From Ferrimicrobium sp. (GTDB taxonomy: Bacteria; Actinomycetota; Acidimicrobiia; Acidimicrobiales; Acidimicrobiaceae): a DNA stretch of 38,146 nucleotides. The DNA is taken from positions 1 through 38,146 of the forward strand of contig DAHXNM010000007.1 in assembly GCA_027365375.1 (NCBI GenBank), written 5' to 3'. Both the position numbers and the translations under genes were made by a program. The notes below the pieces were generated by a model. The model worked only from the letters and a program-made list of their open reading frames with translations, did no database searches and had not been told where the DNA came from. This document shows positions 1 through 8,387 of the stretch, piece by piece (the stretch's first letter is position 1; the number at the start of each line of letters is the position of its first letter).

Positions 1-834
1 GAGTGCTTTGCTGCCCGCGTCGATGACAAACTGGCCCGGCACCGCCGTGCTAATCACCCGAGTAGCTACCACGGCAGCGAGTTGATCGGGTGTGGCAGCA
101 CCTAGGGCTACTTGTTGTCGGTCGTTGAAGATGTAGGTACCTGGGCGTGCTTCATTGACGACACCGCCGAGCTCATTTACTGTAGGAGAGGATCCGGCAC
201 TGAGAACCTCTGCCTCTACCCCGTGGGCTTGTAGGCTACCGCGGGCAACCTTGAGCGCAGCTATCTCATCTGCTGCGGCACGCTTGACTGCGTCGACACC
301 CGCGTAGCTGTGGCCACCATGGGTGAAGACTCCAGCGACTCGCAGCCCAAGCGATTGGCAACCGGCAGCCAACTCGCCCGCCTGATCTGGTTGAGTGCCG
401 GTTCGGTGTTGCCCACTGTCGATCTCGATCATGATCTCAAGCTCAGTTGGCGCCCGTAACTGTGTGGCGAGAGCCTGCGCGCCACGGAGTGAATCGACGC
501 CTATCCGAAGCTTAGCAAGGGTGGAGAGTCGGTCTAGCTTCGCTGCCACCCTTGGCGTTGCCCAAAGTGGGAGGGCGAGAAAGAGGTCGTCAAAGCCAGC
601 TGCGACAAACACCTCGGCCTCCCCGATCGTAGCCACGGTGATCCCGTCTGCACCCAGAGCACGTTGTAATCGAGCGAGATCGACTGATTTGTGCGTCTTG
701 ACGTGTGGTCGTAGTGCGATATTCCGGGAACGCAATGAGTCGGCCATACGTGTGAGATTCGCCTCTACTACATCGAGGTTTATGAGGAGACTCGGTGTTG
801 CGATGTCGTCTAAAGTCCAGCTCTCAGAGATGAT
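1..834 (-). CDS. DSD1/D-threonine-aldolase-like PLP enzyme (alanine racemase fold), C-terminus off the left edge
   Basis: Translating the minus strand gives a continuous frame with DDIATPSLLINLDVVEANL near the start, RPHVKTHKS carrying the likely PLP lysine, and AGVFTHGGHSYAG. These are hallmarks of the D-serine dehydratase-like / D-threonine aldolase branch of the alanine racemase N-terminal domain, which acts on D-amino acids with PLP in the cytoplasm. About 278 residues are visible; the C-terminal metal-binding domain lies outside the window. The frame has an upstream stop and no ATG, GTG or TTG before the conserved region. A good ribosome site (AGGAAGG, 840-846) sits 5 nt before ATC at 834 and 8 nt before a second ATC at 831, so an ATC start, a small frameshift or a sequence error are the options. 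The next ATG (residue 22 or so) would cut into the fold. Substrate unknown. Confidence 0.8.
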   Translation of the reverse strand, partial: MISESWTLDDIATPSLLINLDVVEANLTRMADSLRSRNIALRPHVKTHKSVDLARLQRALGADGITVATIGEAEVFVAAGFDDLFLALPLWATPRVAAKLDRLSTLAKLRIGVDSLRGAQALATQLRAPTELEIMIEIDSGQHRTGTQPDQAGELAAGCQSLGLRVAGVFTHGGHSYAGVDAVKRAAADEIAALKVARGSLQAHGVEAEVLSAGSSPTVNELGGVVNEARPGTYIFNDRQQVALGAATPDQLAAVVATRVISTAVPGQFVIDAGSKAL

Positions 835-1277
835 AGTTACCTTCCTTGCCGTGGTATCCGATCAACGCCGAGTGTGCCATCAGCCGCTGACCCCCTGGGA
901 GTAGTTGAGATCGGCTCTGCATACGCACAACATCTCACTGACTGCAGGGGTGCAGCCGTTAATCGTCTCTGACAATCCTAGCTTTGTGAATGAAAGAGCA
1001 TGGCGATCGCCGCAGAGAAGTGGCCAAGCTGTGCCGACCAGTGAGCAGCTGTTGGATAGGACAGCCGTGATGCGTTAACACGTCTCGTCCAGTGGTAAGC
1101 CACTGCAGCCTGACGACGATCCCGTTGTGACGGCAGGCTCGTGAATCTGGCATCGGATCGACGTGTAGTGAGCGCCGATTACGTGTGTAAACGCCGGACG
1201 GATTACTCGCCAGTGACCGCGTTTGCTGGAGGTACCGATATCGGAGATCCAAAACGCGCCCTCCAACGCCTTGATGG
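835..1277. other. Gene-poor stretch, 443 bp
   Basis: No convincing gene is visible. A minus-strand 18-codon ORF (824-880, MAHSALIGYHGKEGNYHL) overlaps the apparent start of the PLP-enzyme gene in another frame and could be a leader or the displaced N-terminus. Small perfect hairpins occur at 1090-1105 (CAGTGG-TAAG-CCACTG) and 943-955 (CTGCA, loop of 3-4, TGCAG). The open frames here have no recognisable protein features. Confidence 0.5.
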
Positions 1278-1763
1278 CTATCCGGTCGATTTAGATGTAG
1301 TTAGAGTTCCTAGGGTGTCGTTTGGAGGCTCACAAGTACGTGAATCGTCGTTGGCCATGGTGGAGTCGTCCACAGGAGCCGCTAAGTCCGCCAGCTGATC
1401 GCGGAGACTTGCAATCTCGGCGAGTATCTCGGCGAGTTGGCCCGTTGTCGTCGTGACCCATTGTTCAGATGGATCACTCACGCCATGGCGTTTGTGGACG
1501 ATCCATGCAAATCGAGCCTGTGCGTTGTCGCGCTCTCGTAGAGCCTCTCGCCACCATTGGGTGAGGGCCAGGGTACGGCAGTTTTTGGCCTCGAAAACGT
1601 GGTCAGGTGCGAGATCCACCTTGATGTCACCTCTATCCTGGGTGCCCTGCAGCCCCAACCGGACGGCGGCTAGCCCGTGTCGCTGAAACACCTCAACCAG
1701 GTCGTTTTCGAGTGATCTTCCCGCCGCCTTGGCTGATCTTCGTGATCGTCTTCTAGCCTCCAT
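1278..1763 (-). CDS. Orphan PDDEXK-type nuclease-like protein
   Basis: A 161-residue basic protein starting MEARRRSRRSAKAAGRS. It shows an acidic residue in the first helix (E19), then a G-D-I-K strand (D46) and F-E-A-K (E58, K60), the E...D-X(n)-E-X-K arrangement of PDDEXK nucleases such as phage-type Holliday junction resolvases and restriction-like enzymes. The C-terminal third is low-complexity with a short coiled-coil-like run (GQLAEILAEIASLRDQLADL). The start at 1763 is chosen because AGGAG lies about 10 nt upstream; the ATG at 1772 is only 1 nt from that site. It stands alone in a gene-poor region, so a prophage or mobile-element remnant is plausible. It could instead be a housekeeping DNA-repair accessory. 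The fold assignment is by motif only. Confidence 0.6.
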   Translation of the reverse strand: MEARRRSRRSAKAAGRSLENDLVEVFQRHGLAAVRLGLQGTQDRGDIKVDLAPDHVFEAKNCRTLALTQWWREALRERDNAQARFAWIVHKRHGVSDPSEQWVTTTTGQLAEILAEIASLRDQLADLAAPVDDSTMANDDSRTCEPPNDTLGTLTTSKSTG

Positions 1764-2012
1764 GGGTGCCATGCTCCTTTCCGCGCAGATACTGGTCGTG
1801 CGTACATCTCGAACCCTTTAGTGGCGGCATGAGTCCAAGAGTAGTGCTTGTTCGCCGTTTAGTCCATGGTTATCGATGTCAGCCCTTGATCGAGTGTACG
1901 AGAGTAGCAAGTGGCCATGCGTGCGTGATCCAAGACGCCGGACGCTACAACGAGCGAGGGTTGGCCAATGATAGCAAAGCTATACGCTGGTTGAGAGTTG
2001 GCCGTGTCCAGC

Positions 2013-2324
2013 CTATGGGATTCGAATATCGTGTCGATCCTGCGCCTGTTGGAGTTCGGTATCAGCTATGGCAGCGACCGCTACCGGCGTGACGACCGAA
2101 TAGTGCTCTCCAACGGGGCAGTATTGTAGCCGCCACCACAAAAGGCGAAGTGCCTTAAACGATACACCTGGTATCCACCAAGTGGTGAACCGATGACCAT
2201 GCCTACACTGAACCACGGTGTCGAGTTTGAAGAGTGAACCTCTACGCCGTGCGACGACGGCGGTCTCCAGTGTCAAGAGCGATACGCCGATCACTAAAAT
2301 GTTCTTGCCAATGTACTTGTCCAT
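2013..2324 (-). CDS. Small conserved actinobacterial protein with Cys/His pairs, ending HDIRIP
   Basis: The 103-residue product starts MDKYIGKNILVIGVSLL and has a short hydrophobic N-terminal helix (residues 6-20) followed by QCRHGHRFTTWWIPGVSFKALRL and QYCPVGEHYSVVTPV. The paired C-x-x-G-H and C-P-x-G-x-H motifs suggest a zinc- or metal-binding turn. I recognise the pattern, including the closing HDIRIP, as that of an uncharacterised family common in actinobacteria, close to 100 residues long; function is not known to me. The same frame extends upstream to 2492, but the added 56 residues are compositionally unlike a protein of this family, so the internal ATG is preferred although its ribosome site is weak. 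Confidence 0.72.
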   Translation of the reverse strand: MDKYIGKNILVIGVSLLTLETAVVARRRGSLFKLDTVVQCRHGHRFTTWWIPGVSFKALRLLWWRLQYCPVGEHYSVVTPVAVAAIADTELQQAQDRHDIRIP

Positions 2325-2802
2325 GAGTGCATTCCACGATCGATGCTGGCTTTTGCCCGAGGTGAGAACTGCGCCTATCGTCTGTCGCCCACTGTGGCGA
2401 ACGTCACTAGAGAGCTGACTAGATAGAGCCTTCGCCGTGGCAAGTTGAGCCGTCAAGTCATGCCGATGTGCTTTCGCTCCGTGGTTGCCCATGGTTCGAA
2501 GGATAGTGGATTGCTAGCTTGCAACCGCACTTATGCATAAACGGTGAAGCCAGACCACACGACTACGCCACCTCTTGCTCGATGCGGATGTGGTACTCAC
2601 CTGGCATCTGTCGATGGTGTGACCCTCGATATAGGTCGTATCTGCCGACAGGCTCGAAAGCCGATTCATCTGGACGGAGTTAGTGGTCAACTCAAAGCCG
2701 TCCTCGAACTGTTCGGTGTTCGACCGAGAGTCCTCCGCAGCAGACATCCAAAGTTGCTCGTCTTAGTTCATGGCAGTGTTTATGGATAGGAGAGGTTCGG
2801 GC
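2325..2802. other. Gene-poor divergent intergenic region, 478 bp
   Basis: Lies between the small minus-strand protein and the plus-strand methyltransferase. Open frames on both strands (about 80 codons each, near 2514-2789) have no recognisable domains, no good ribosome sites and overlap each other, so none is called. The end of the stretch contains the AGGAGAGG ribosome site used by the methyltransferase. Confidence 0.45.
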
Positions 2803-3594
2803 GTGTTGTCTACCGCTCGATACACTGGGTTCATGCCGCTAGATCACCTTGCCGATGAGGTCTATGCTCGACTCGTGCATGCTGGTTGTGTGGCGGCTGA
2901 TGAGGAGGCAAGCGACCTTTTGGCAGCCGCACCTGATGAGGCTACGTTGGCGAAATGGGTCACACGGCGTGAACACGGAGAGCCGTTGGCTTGGATCCTT
3001 GGACGCATTGACTTTTGTGGCCTATCGATCCTGGTCGACGAGGGACTGTACGTTCCGAGGCTACAAAGCGAAGAGCTCGCTCGACGCGCCGCCGAATGCC
3101 TGCCCCAGGATGGACACGCAGTAGATCTCTGTACCGGAGTTGGCGCGATCGCTGCCTATCTGGGCCAGATAGCGCCGAACGCGACGGTAGTGGGGACTGA
3201 CCTTAATCTAAGCGCCGTTTGTTGCGCTAGCCGTAATGGCGTCCGCGCGGTAGTGAGCGAACTTGGGTCAAGTCTGCGCTCCGGAGTTTTTGATGTCGTT
3301 TCGGTGGTAGCTCCCTATGTTCCCACCGGCGAGCTTCACCTTCTCCCCGCTGACGTCCAGCGCTTTGAGCCTACTCTCGCACTCGACGGAGGAGTGGATG
3401 GACTTACACAGCTACGTCGCTCTGTTTTCGATGCCCAGCGTCTCTTGCGTGCTGGCGGTTGGTTCCTGGCTGAAGTCGGCGGAGCACAGGACCGCATGTT
3501 GGAGCCAGTACTACGATCCGCTGGCTTTGGCAGCTTCTCGTCGTGGCACGACGAAGATGGCGATCTCCGCGGTATCTGCGCCCAGCTCATCTAG
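2803..3594 (+). CDS. PrmC/HemK-related protein N5-glutamine methyltransferase paralogue
   Basis: A class I SAM-dependent methyltransferase of about 263 residues. The SAM-binding motif I is VDLCTGVGAIAAYLG, the acidic loop is VVGTDLN, and the N-terminal helical part carries GEPLAWILGRIDFCGL, which in PrmC contacts the release factor. The catalytic NPPY of true PrmC is replaced by VAPYVP, as in the related family TIGR03704, where the methyl acceptor is not established. I chose GTG at 2803 because AGGAGAGG (2788-2795) sits 7 nt before it; ATG codons at 2770, 2782 and 2833 lack such a site. It converges on the S9 peptidase gene across a hairpin. It is probably not the cell's main release-factor methylase. 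Confidence 0.85.
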   Translation: MLSTARYTGFMPLDHLADEVYARLVHAGCVAADEEASDLLAAAPDEATLAKWVTRREHGEPLAWILGRIDFCGLSILVDEGLYVPRLQSEELARRAAECLPQDGHAVDLCTGVGAIAAYLGQIAPNATVVGTDLNLSAVCCASRNGVRAVVSELGSSLRSGVFDVVSVVAPYVPTGELHLLPADVQRFEPTLALDGGVDGLTQLRRSVFDAQRLLRAGGWFLAEVGGAQDRMLEPVLRSAGFGSFSSWHDEDGDLRGICAQLI

Positions 3595-3647
3595 TTGCTA
3601 TGGACGGCTGGCTAGCTTTGATCGTCCTACAGGCAGTTAGTTGTTGG

Positions 3648-3679
3648 CAAAGCGGTGCGCCAAATAGCCCACCGCTTTG
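3648..3679. terminator. Bidirectional terminator hairpin between convergent genes
   Basis: A perfect 10-bp inverted repeat (CAAAGCGGTG / CACCGCTTTG) with a 12-nt loop sits midway between the methyltransferase stop and the stop of the S9 peptidase on the other strand. Short T-rich runs flank both arms, so it can serve both directions. Confidence 0.7.
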
Positions 3680-3708
3680 TTCAGAGATTAATGCTTAGAG
3701 AGTGCTGG

Positions 3709-5691
3709 CTAAGTTGGTTGTGTGGTCAGGTAGCGGTTGTACCAGCTCAATATCTCATCGAGACGGTGAATCCTGTTCCACGGCTTGCCGTTTCGACTCA
3801 TGCCATGGAATTCATCCGGGTAGCGAACAAATCGAACTGGTACCCGATTTAGATATCGAATGGCGGTGTAATACTCCATAGCCTGCTCGATTGGACAACG
3901 CAGATCACCCTCTTGCGCTTCTATTAGAACTGGCGTGCGTACCTGGTCGACGTAGGTGAGTGGGCTTTGTTGGCGATACCAGCTGTCGTCTTCCCACGGA
4001 TGTTTGCCTCCAGCTCGCAGCGCCTCATCCCATCCGACGTCGCTAGAGCCGACCATGGAGACCCAATCGGTGACAGGTCGCCCTACTACGGCAGCACTGT
4101 AACGGTTGCTATGCCCAATGATCCATGCGGTCATATAGCCCCCATAGGATCCGCCACCCACGCCCAAGGCGTCTTGATTGATCTCAGGATGACGCTCGCA
4201 GGCCGCATCAACGGCAGCCTCGATATCAGCCCAATCGCGGTCACCCCAGCGCTCGAAGATTGCGGAACAGAATGGGGCACCATAGCCTCGTGACCCTCTT
4301 GGGTTGGACGCAATGACCGCGAACCCTTGACTTACTAGCAGCTGAAACTCAAAAAAGAAGGCGTGGGCATACATCGCCATCGGCCCGCCGTGAATCTCCA
4401 CCACTCCAGGAACTGGTTCGGCGTAGCTCTTTGGTGGTAGGTAGACCCATGTATCCACCGAGTGTCCTTCGCTAGTTTGAGCTTGGAAATAGTCAGGCGT
4501 AATAAAGCTAACCTCACTTGTGAGGGCAGCATTCGTGGTAGTTATCCGCTCTTTGTCTCCATCGAGGAGGCGGTAGACCTCGCTTGGCTGACTCGAGGTT
4601 GTGATAACAGCGTAAAGGTCGTTGGTGGTCGTGGATCGAGCAAACGACGAGATGACATGGTGCCCAGTGGTTATCTGTGCTACCGCATCGGATGCCAATG
4701 AGATGTGTACGATCTCGACCGACCCGTGCTGGGATGCCAGCGTGAACAGGCTCTCGCCTGGCTTGTCCCATACGAGGGTGTCCCCCGCAGGGCTTAGGAC
4801 GTCGTTGATGGCCTCGTTGCCGATCGGGTATTCAAAGGTCGCCGCGACAGGCCGTGCCTCTGCCGCTCCGCGCGGACGCACATAGAGTCTTGGTTGGTCA
4901 TAACCTATAGTGGTTGGATCTTCCCAGCTATACACCAGCGAACCGTCTGGGGCGATGAGGAATGCCTGAGCCCCAGGAGCCACGAGTTCAGTGATCTCAT
5001 GACTGACTAGGTCAATCGAGAAGAGCCCTTCTTCGCTGCTGCGATCATAGTCGTCACCACGGCGCGAGCGAAAGACAATCGCAGCTCCGTCTGCTGTGAA
5101 CTGCGCTTCGCTGACGCGGTAAGGATGATGAGTGAGTTGATCAGACCGATTGTTATCGGCGAGGGCGATGGTGAATAGGTTGGGACGGTAGGGGTCGAAG
5201 TAGCCGTCGCCGTCGAACTTGTGGAGGAGCTCAGTGATAACCTTCACCTCGCTTGTGTGTCGCTCACGGAGCGATAGGTGTGTGGGATCACTCTTACCGG
5301 TTGCCCCATCCCTCTTGACACGACCGACGACCGCGAGACTTTGCCCATCAGCGGACCAGGAGAAGGTGTCAACGCCGCCGGGATAGCTGGTCACACATTG
5401 GGCTTCTCCGCCGTTGAGAGGAAGGATCCACACCTGGGCGACACTATCGGTCTTTCGAAGAAAAGCGAGAGCGCGGCCATCGGGTCGAAAGCGTGGATGG
5501 GAGTCGGACGTGCCCTGGGTGAGATCGACCGGGCTCCCTCCGTCGACAACGGTGCGGATTCGTTGGCAACTGCAGTTGTGCTCTGCGTCCTGCCACTCCT
5601 CGACAAATACAAGACGGTTCTCGATCGGTGACGTTCGCACGTCTCCGACGCTACGAAGGTTGAGTAGATCCTCTGCTTGCAGTTGACGCAT
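3709..5691 (-). CDS. S9-family prolyl oligopeptidase / acylaminoacyl-peptidase
   Basis: A 660-residue serine peptidase. The N-terminal two thirds is a beta-propeller with repeats such as SPIENRLVF, HPRFRPDGRALAFL and FSWSADGQSLAVV. The C-terminal alpha/beta-hydrolase domain has IHGGPM (oxyanion side), the nucleophile elbow GGGSYGGYMT (Ser about 515), Asp near 596 (EGDLRCP) and His near 629 (DEFHGM). It cleaves short peptides or N-blocked peptides, probably in the cytoplasm since no signal peptide is evident. The start at 5691 is chosen because GGGGAGGG lies about 9-10 nt upstream and the conserved region begins at once; the frame runs on to 5814 without a ribosome site. It is divergent from the hut operon and could feed histidine-containing peptides to it, which is inference. 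Confidence 0.9.
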   Translation of the reverse strand: MRQLQAEDLLNLRSVGDVRTSPIENRLVFVEEWQDAEHNCSCQRIRTVVDGGSPVDLTQGTSDSHPRFRPDGRALAFLRKTDSVAQVWILPLNGGEAQCVTSYPGGVDTFSWSADGQSLAVVGRVKRDGATGKSDPTHLSLRERHTSEVKVITELLHKFDGDGYFDPYRPNLFTIALADNNRSDQLTHHPYRVSEAQFTADGAAIVFRSRRGDDYDRSSEEGLFSIDLVSHEITELVAPGAQAFLIAPDGSLVYSWEDPTTIGYDQPRLYVRPRGAAEARPVAATFEYPIGNEAINDVLSPAGDTLVWDKPGESLFTLASQHGSVEIVHISLASDAVAQITTGHHVISSFARSTTTNDLYAVITTSSQPSEVYRLLDGDKERITTTNAALTSEVSFITPDYFQAQTSEGHSVDTWVYLPPKSYAEPVPGVVEIHGGPMAMYAHAFFFEFQLLVSQGFAVIASNPRGSRGYGAPFCSAIFERWGDRDWADIEAAVDAACERHPEINQDALGVGGGSYGGYMTAWIIGHSNRYSAAVVGRPVTDWVSMVGSSDVGWDEALRAGGKHPWEDDSWYRQQSPLTYVDQVRTPVLIEAQEGDLRCPIEQAMEYYTAIRYLNRVPVRFVRYPDEFHGMSRNGKPWNRIHRLDEILSWYNRYLTTQPT

Positions 5692-5878
5692 GTTGTTTGC
5701 CCTCCCCGATAGTTGCAGCGTCGCCACCCTAGCGACTGGTGGCTCTTCTAAACCTCCAGCGTAGAAGCCGATCGAACCCAGTGCAATCAACAAGGAGTGC
5801 GAAGCTTGACTCATCGGTGGGGCCTTTGGAAAGCGAGTGAGAACCTACCATTACTTAATGAGATCTTGAAAGGTGATG
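5692..5878. promoter_or_regulatory. Divergent promoter region of the S9 peptidase and hut operon
   Basis: This 187-bp interval must hold both promoters. Two inverted repeats stand out: GCCACC-(9 nt)-GGTGGC at 5723-5743, just upstream of the peptidase, and CATTACTTAATG at 5849-5860, just upstream of the hut ribosome site (AAAGG at 5869-5873). No classical HutC operator was recognised and no regulator gene is adjacent. Assignment as operators is tentative. Confidence 0.35.
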
Positions 5879-7081
5879 ATGAACGTCTGTAAACGTCTCG
5901 ATCAGCTATTGCTCCAGATTGCAGAGATTGGTTGCGACCAAACCACAGGAGGCTACAACAGATTTGCCTACACTGAGGCAGATCACCAACTGCGTGTATT
6001 CTTCGCACAAACTGCCGAGGAGCTAGGGCTCGAGGTTGGTGTTGATGCGGCCAACAACCAGTGGGCTTGGTGGGGGGATCCAGACCGTGAGCCAGAGCAT
6101 AACCTAGTACTCGGATCTCATCTCGATTCGGTGCCATCGGGCGGGGCCTACGATGGACCGCTTGGCGTGCTATCGGCACTATCGGCAATAGCAGAGCTGA
6201 TCGATGATGGATTTCAGCCACGAAGTGCGGTTGGTGTGGCAAACTTCATCGACGAGGAGGGGGCTCGGTTCGGAGTCGCCTGCCTGGGATCGCGAGTCTT
6301 GACCGGCGAGACCAGCTACGAACGGCTGAGCCAACTGATCGACTACGACGGAATCCCCTTTGTCGATGTCGTCAGCGCCTCGGGAGTAGACCCGGCGCGT
6401 CTCGGGCGTGACGATCGTGCACTCTCACGAATTGGAAGCTTCGTTGAACTCCACATCGAACAGGGCCACCAGCTCATTGATTTACATGCCCCAATCGGAC
6501 TGGCGAGCTTTATATGGCCACATGGCCGTTGGTCGACCACCCTGTCGGGTACACCAAACCACGCGGGAACCACCAGGCTTGAGGAGCGTGATGATCCACT
6601 GCAGAGGGCCGCTCACTTCGTACTCGAGCTCGGCGAGCTCGCGATTGCTCGCGATGCTATCGCTACCTGCGGCAAGATTGTGGTTGAGCCGAATGCAGTG
6701 AATGCGATAGCGGCGAAGGTCCATCTCTGGATTGATGCAAGAGCCGAGGATCCTGACCGTCTTGCCCACCTGGAGACCGACATCGTTGCACTCGCCGAAC
6801 GACTTGGTGGGAGGCTCGTCAACGACTCTCTTACGCCGATGACCGTATTCTCTGCCTCGTTGAACCAGAGATTGGGGTCGTTGTTGGAGAATCCGCCTGT
6901 TATAAGTACCGGCGCGGGGCATGATGCTGGAATCCTTGCGAGTCATGGTATCCCTACGGCGATGCTCTTTGTCAGGAATCCAACTGGCGTATCGCATTCA
7001 CCCGCTGAGAACGCGAACCGAGAGGACATGGCTGCAGGCGTCGATGCTCTCATCCGCGTGATACGGGGACTGACATCGTGA
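5879..7081 (+). CDS. M20-family amidohydrolase (AllC/N-carbamoyl-amino-acid hydrolase type), probable N-formylglutamate deformylase
   Basis: A 400-residue zinc amidohydrolase. Metal ligands and motifs of the AllC branch are present: GSHLDSVPSGGAYDGPLGV (His81, Asp92), FIDEEGARFG (Glu126/127), ELHIEQG (His192) and GVSHSPAE near the C-terminus; the dimerisation domain contains GTPNHAGTTR. Family members hydrolyse N-carbamoyl amino acids or allantoate. Here it is the first gene of a hut operon, with its stop overlapping the GTG start of hutF, so the likely substrate is N-formyl-L-glutamate, the HutF product, in place of HutG. That substrate is inferred from context. The ATG at 5879 is favoured because AAAGG sits 5 nt upstream; a GTG at 5873 and ATG at 5876 lie in the same frame. 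Confidence 0.85.
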   Translation: MNVCKRLDQLLLQIAEIGCDQTTGGYNRFAYTEADHQLRVFFAQTAEELGLEVGVDAANNQWAWWGDPDREPEHNLVLGSHLDSVPSGGAYDGPLGVLSALSAIAELIDDGFQPRSAVGVANFIDEEGARFGVACLGSRVLTGETSYERLSQLIDYDGIPFVDVVSASGVDPARLGRDDRALSRIGSFVELHIEQGHQLIDLHAPIGLASFIWPHGRWSTTLSGTPNHAGTTRLEERDDPLQRAAHFVLELGELAIARDAIATCGKIVVEPNAVNAIAAKVHLWIDARAEDPDRLAHLETDIVALAERLGGRLVNDSLTPMTVFSASLNQRLGSLLENPPVISTGAGHDAGILASHGIPTAMLFVRNPTGVSHSPAENANREDMAAGVDALIRVIRGLTS

Positions 7082-8385
7082 AGATCTATGCACAATGGGC
7101 GCTGGTGACACCGACCGACCTACTCCCGGGGGTGATGGTGAGTGTTGAGGCTGATCGAATCGTCGGAGTAGAGAGCAAGGGACCAGAAGGGGCTGACTAT
7201 CGTGTCGATCTTTTGACCTCTGGTTATGCGAACTGCCATAGCCATGCCTTTCATAGAGGCCTGCGTGGTCGGGTTGGACGCGCCGCCGACTTCTGGGCGT
7301 GGCGAGACGCGATGTATGCGTTCGCTGATGCTCTCAACCCAGAGCGCTATCTTGAGTTCGCTACCCTCGTCTTCCGTGAGATGTTGCTCGCCGGGTTCAC
7401 AAGCGTTGGCGAGTTCCACTATCTTCACCATGATCATCACGGTATCGCCTATGCAGACTCCAACGCCATGGGATTGGCCCTTATAGAGGCGGCCAAGCTG
7501 GCAGGGATCCGTCTAGGACTTATCGACGTCTGCTATCTCCATGGCGGCCTTGGTCGTGATGGTTATCGACCCCTTGAGGGCACGCAACGCCGTTTTGGCG
7601 ATCAGGATCTAGATGGCTATATCGAGCGGATTAGCAGCCTCCCTGAGTCTGAGACCGTCCGCATCCTCCGCGGTGTGCACTCGCTGCGCGCGGTCTCCAT
7701 CGACGAGCTTGAGCTGGTGGCGGGGCAGGCCTCTGCTGATCCCTGGCACCTCCATCTCATGGAACAGCCCCAGGAGGTGGTGGACCTGGTTGCGTACTAT
7801 GGTCAACGCCCTCTCGGGCTTCTGGAGGAGCGAGGAGTGCTAGACCGGAACGTGACCCTCGTTCACCTCAATCAACTCGATGATGACGAGATAGCTGCAT
7901 TGGTGCGTACCCAGGCGGTCACCTGTGCGTGTCCTACCACGGAGGAGGATCTCGCTGACGGGCTATCCCCAGGAGCGAGGCTGCTCAACGCGGGTGCACG
8001 CGTGAGCGTCGGTACCGATCAACACACTCGCATAGATCCGTTCTTGGAGGCCTCACGTCTAGACGCACACGAGCGACTTCGCACCCTGAAGAGAACATCG
8101 GTAAGTACCGCTGCGCTTTGGACGGCGTTGGCTGGCCATGAGTCGATCGGATTTAGCGATGTTGGTCGACTCGAGGTCGGTGCGTTGGCTGACATGGTAG
8201 CGATCGATCTCCAGGAGCTAGGAGTTGCCGGCATCGATCCCTTCGAGGCGGTTCGTTTCGCGACACGATCCGCGGTCTCGATGGTCTGGGTTGCTGGAAA
8301 AGTAGTCGCGACCGAAATCGATGAGGAGCGTCGGGCACTGGGGGCAGAGCTCGCAGCGACCGTTGCACGATGGCAGAAGGAGTAG
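7078..8385 (+). CDS. hutF: Formimidoylglutamate deiminase (HutF)
   Basis: HutF converts N-formimino-L-glutamate to N-formyl-L-glutamate and ammonia, the branch of histidine breakdown used instead of one-step HutG. The 435-residue protein has an amidohydrolase TIM barrel with the metal motif NCHSHAFHRGLRGR (His54, His56), HLHLMEQPQEV, LVHLNQLDDDE and VGTDQHTRIDP, all typical of HutF rather than of other deaminases. The start is a GTG whose last two bases are the first two of the upstream TGA stop, so translation is coupled. Its own stop lies 2 nt before the hutU start. Regulation is shared with the operon. Confidence 0.93.
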   Translation: MKIYAQWALVTPTDLLPGVMVSVEADRIVGVESKGPEGADYRVDLLTSGYANCHSHAFHRGLRGRVGRAADFWAWRDAMYAFADALNPERYLEFATLVFREMLLAGFTSVGEFHYLHHDHHGIAYADSNAMGLALIEAAKLAGIRLGLIDVCYLHGGLGRDGYRPLEGTQRRFGDQDLDGYIERISSLPESETVRILRGVHSLRAVSIDELELVAGQASADPWHLHLMEQPQEVVDLVAYYGQRPLGLLEERGVLDRNVTLVHLNQLDDDEIAALVRTQAVTCACPTTEEDLADGLSPGARLLNAGARVSVGTDQHTRIDPFLEASRLDAHERLRTLKRTSVSTAALWTALAGHESIGFSDVGRLEVGALADMVAIDLQELGVAGIDPFEAVRFATRSAVSMVWVAGKVVATEIDEERRALGAELAATVARWQKE

Positions 8386-8387
8386 GA

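Noticed and set aside
395..904. 169-codon plus-strand ORF
   Set aside because: It is antisense to the conserved PLP-enzyme frame, is rich in Ser/Arg/Cys and shows no domain.
2325..2492. N-terminal extension of the small HDIRIP protein (159-codon frame)
   Set aside because: The extra residues lack family-like character; the conserved protein begins near the internal ATG at 2324.
5692..5814. 41-residue extension of the S9 peptidase, with a hydrophobic stretch
   Set aside because: It could look like a signal peptide, but there is no ribosome site at 5814, while a strong one precedes ATG 5691 where the conserved protein begins.
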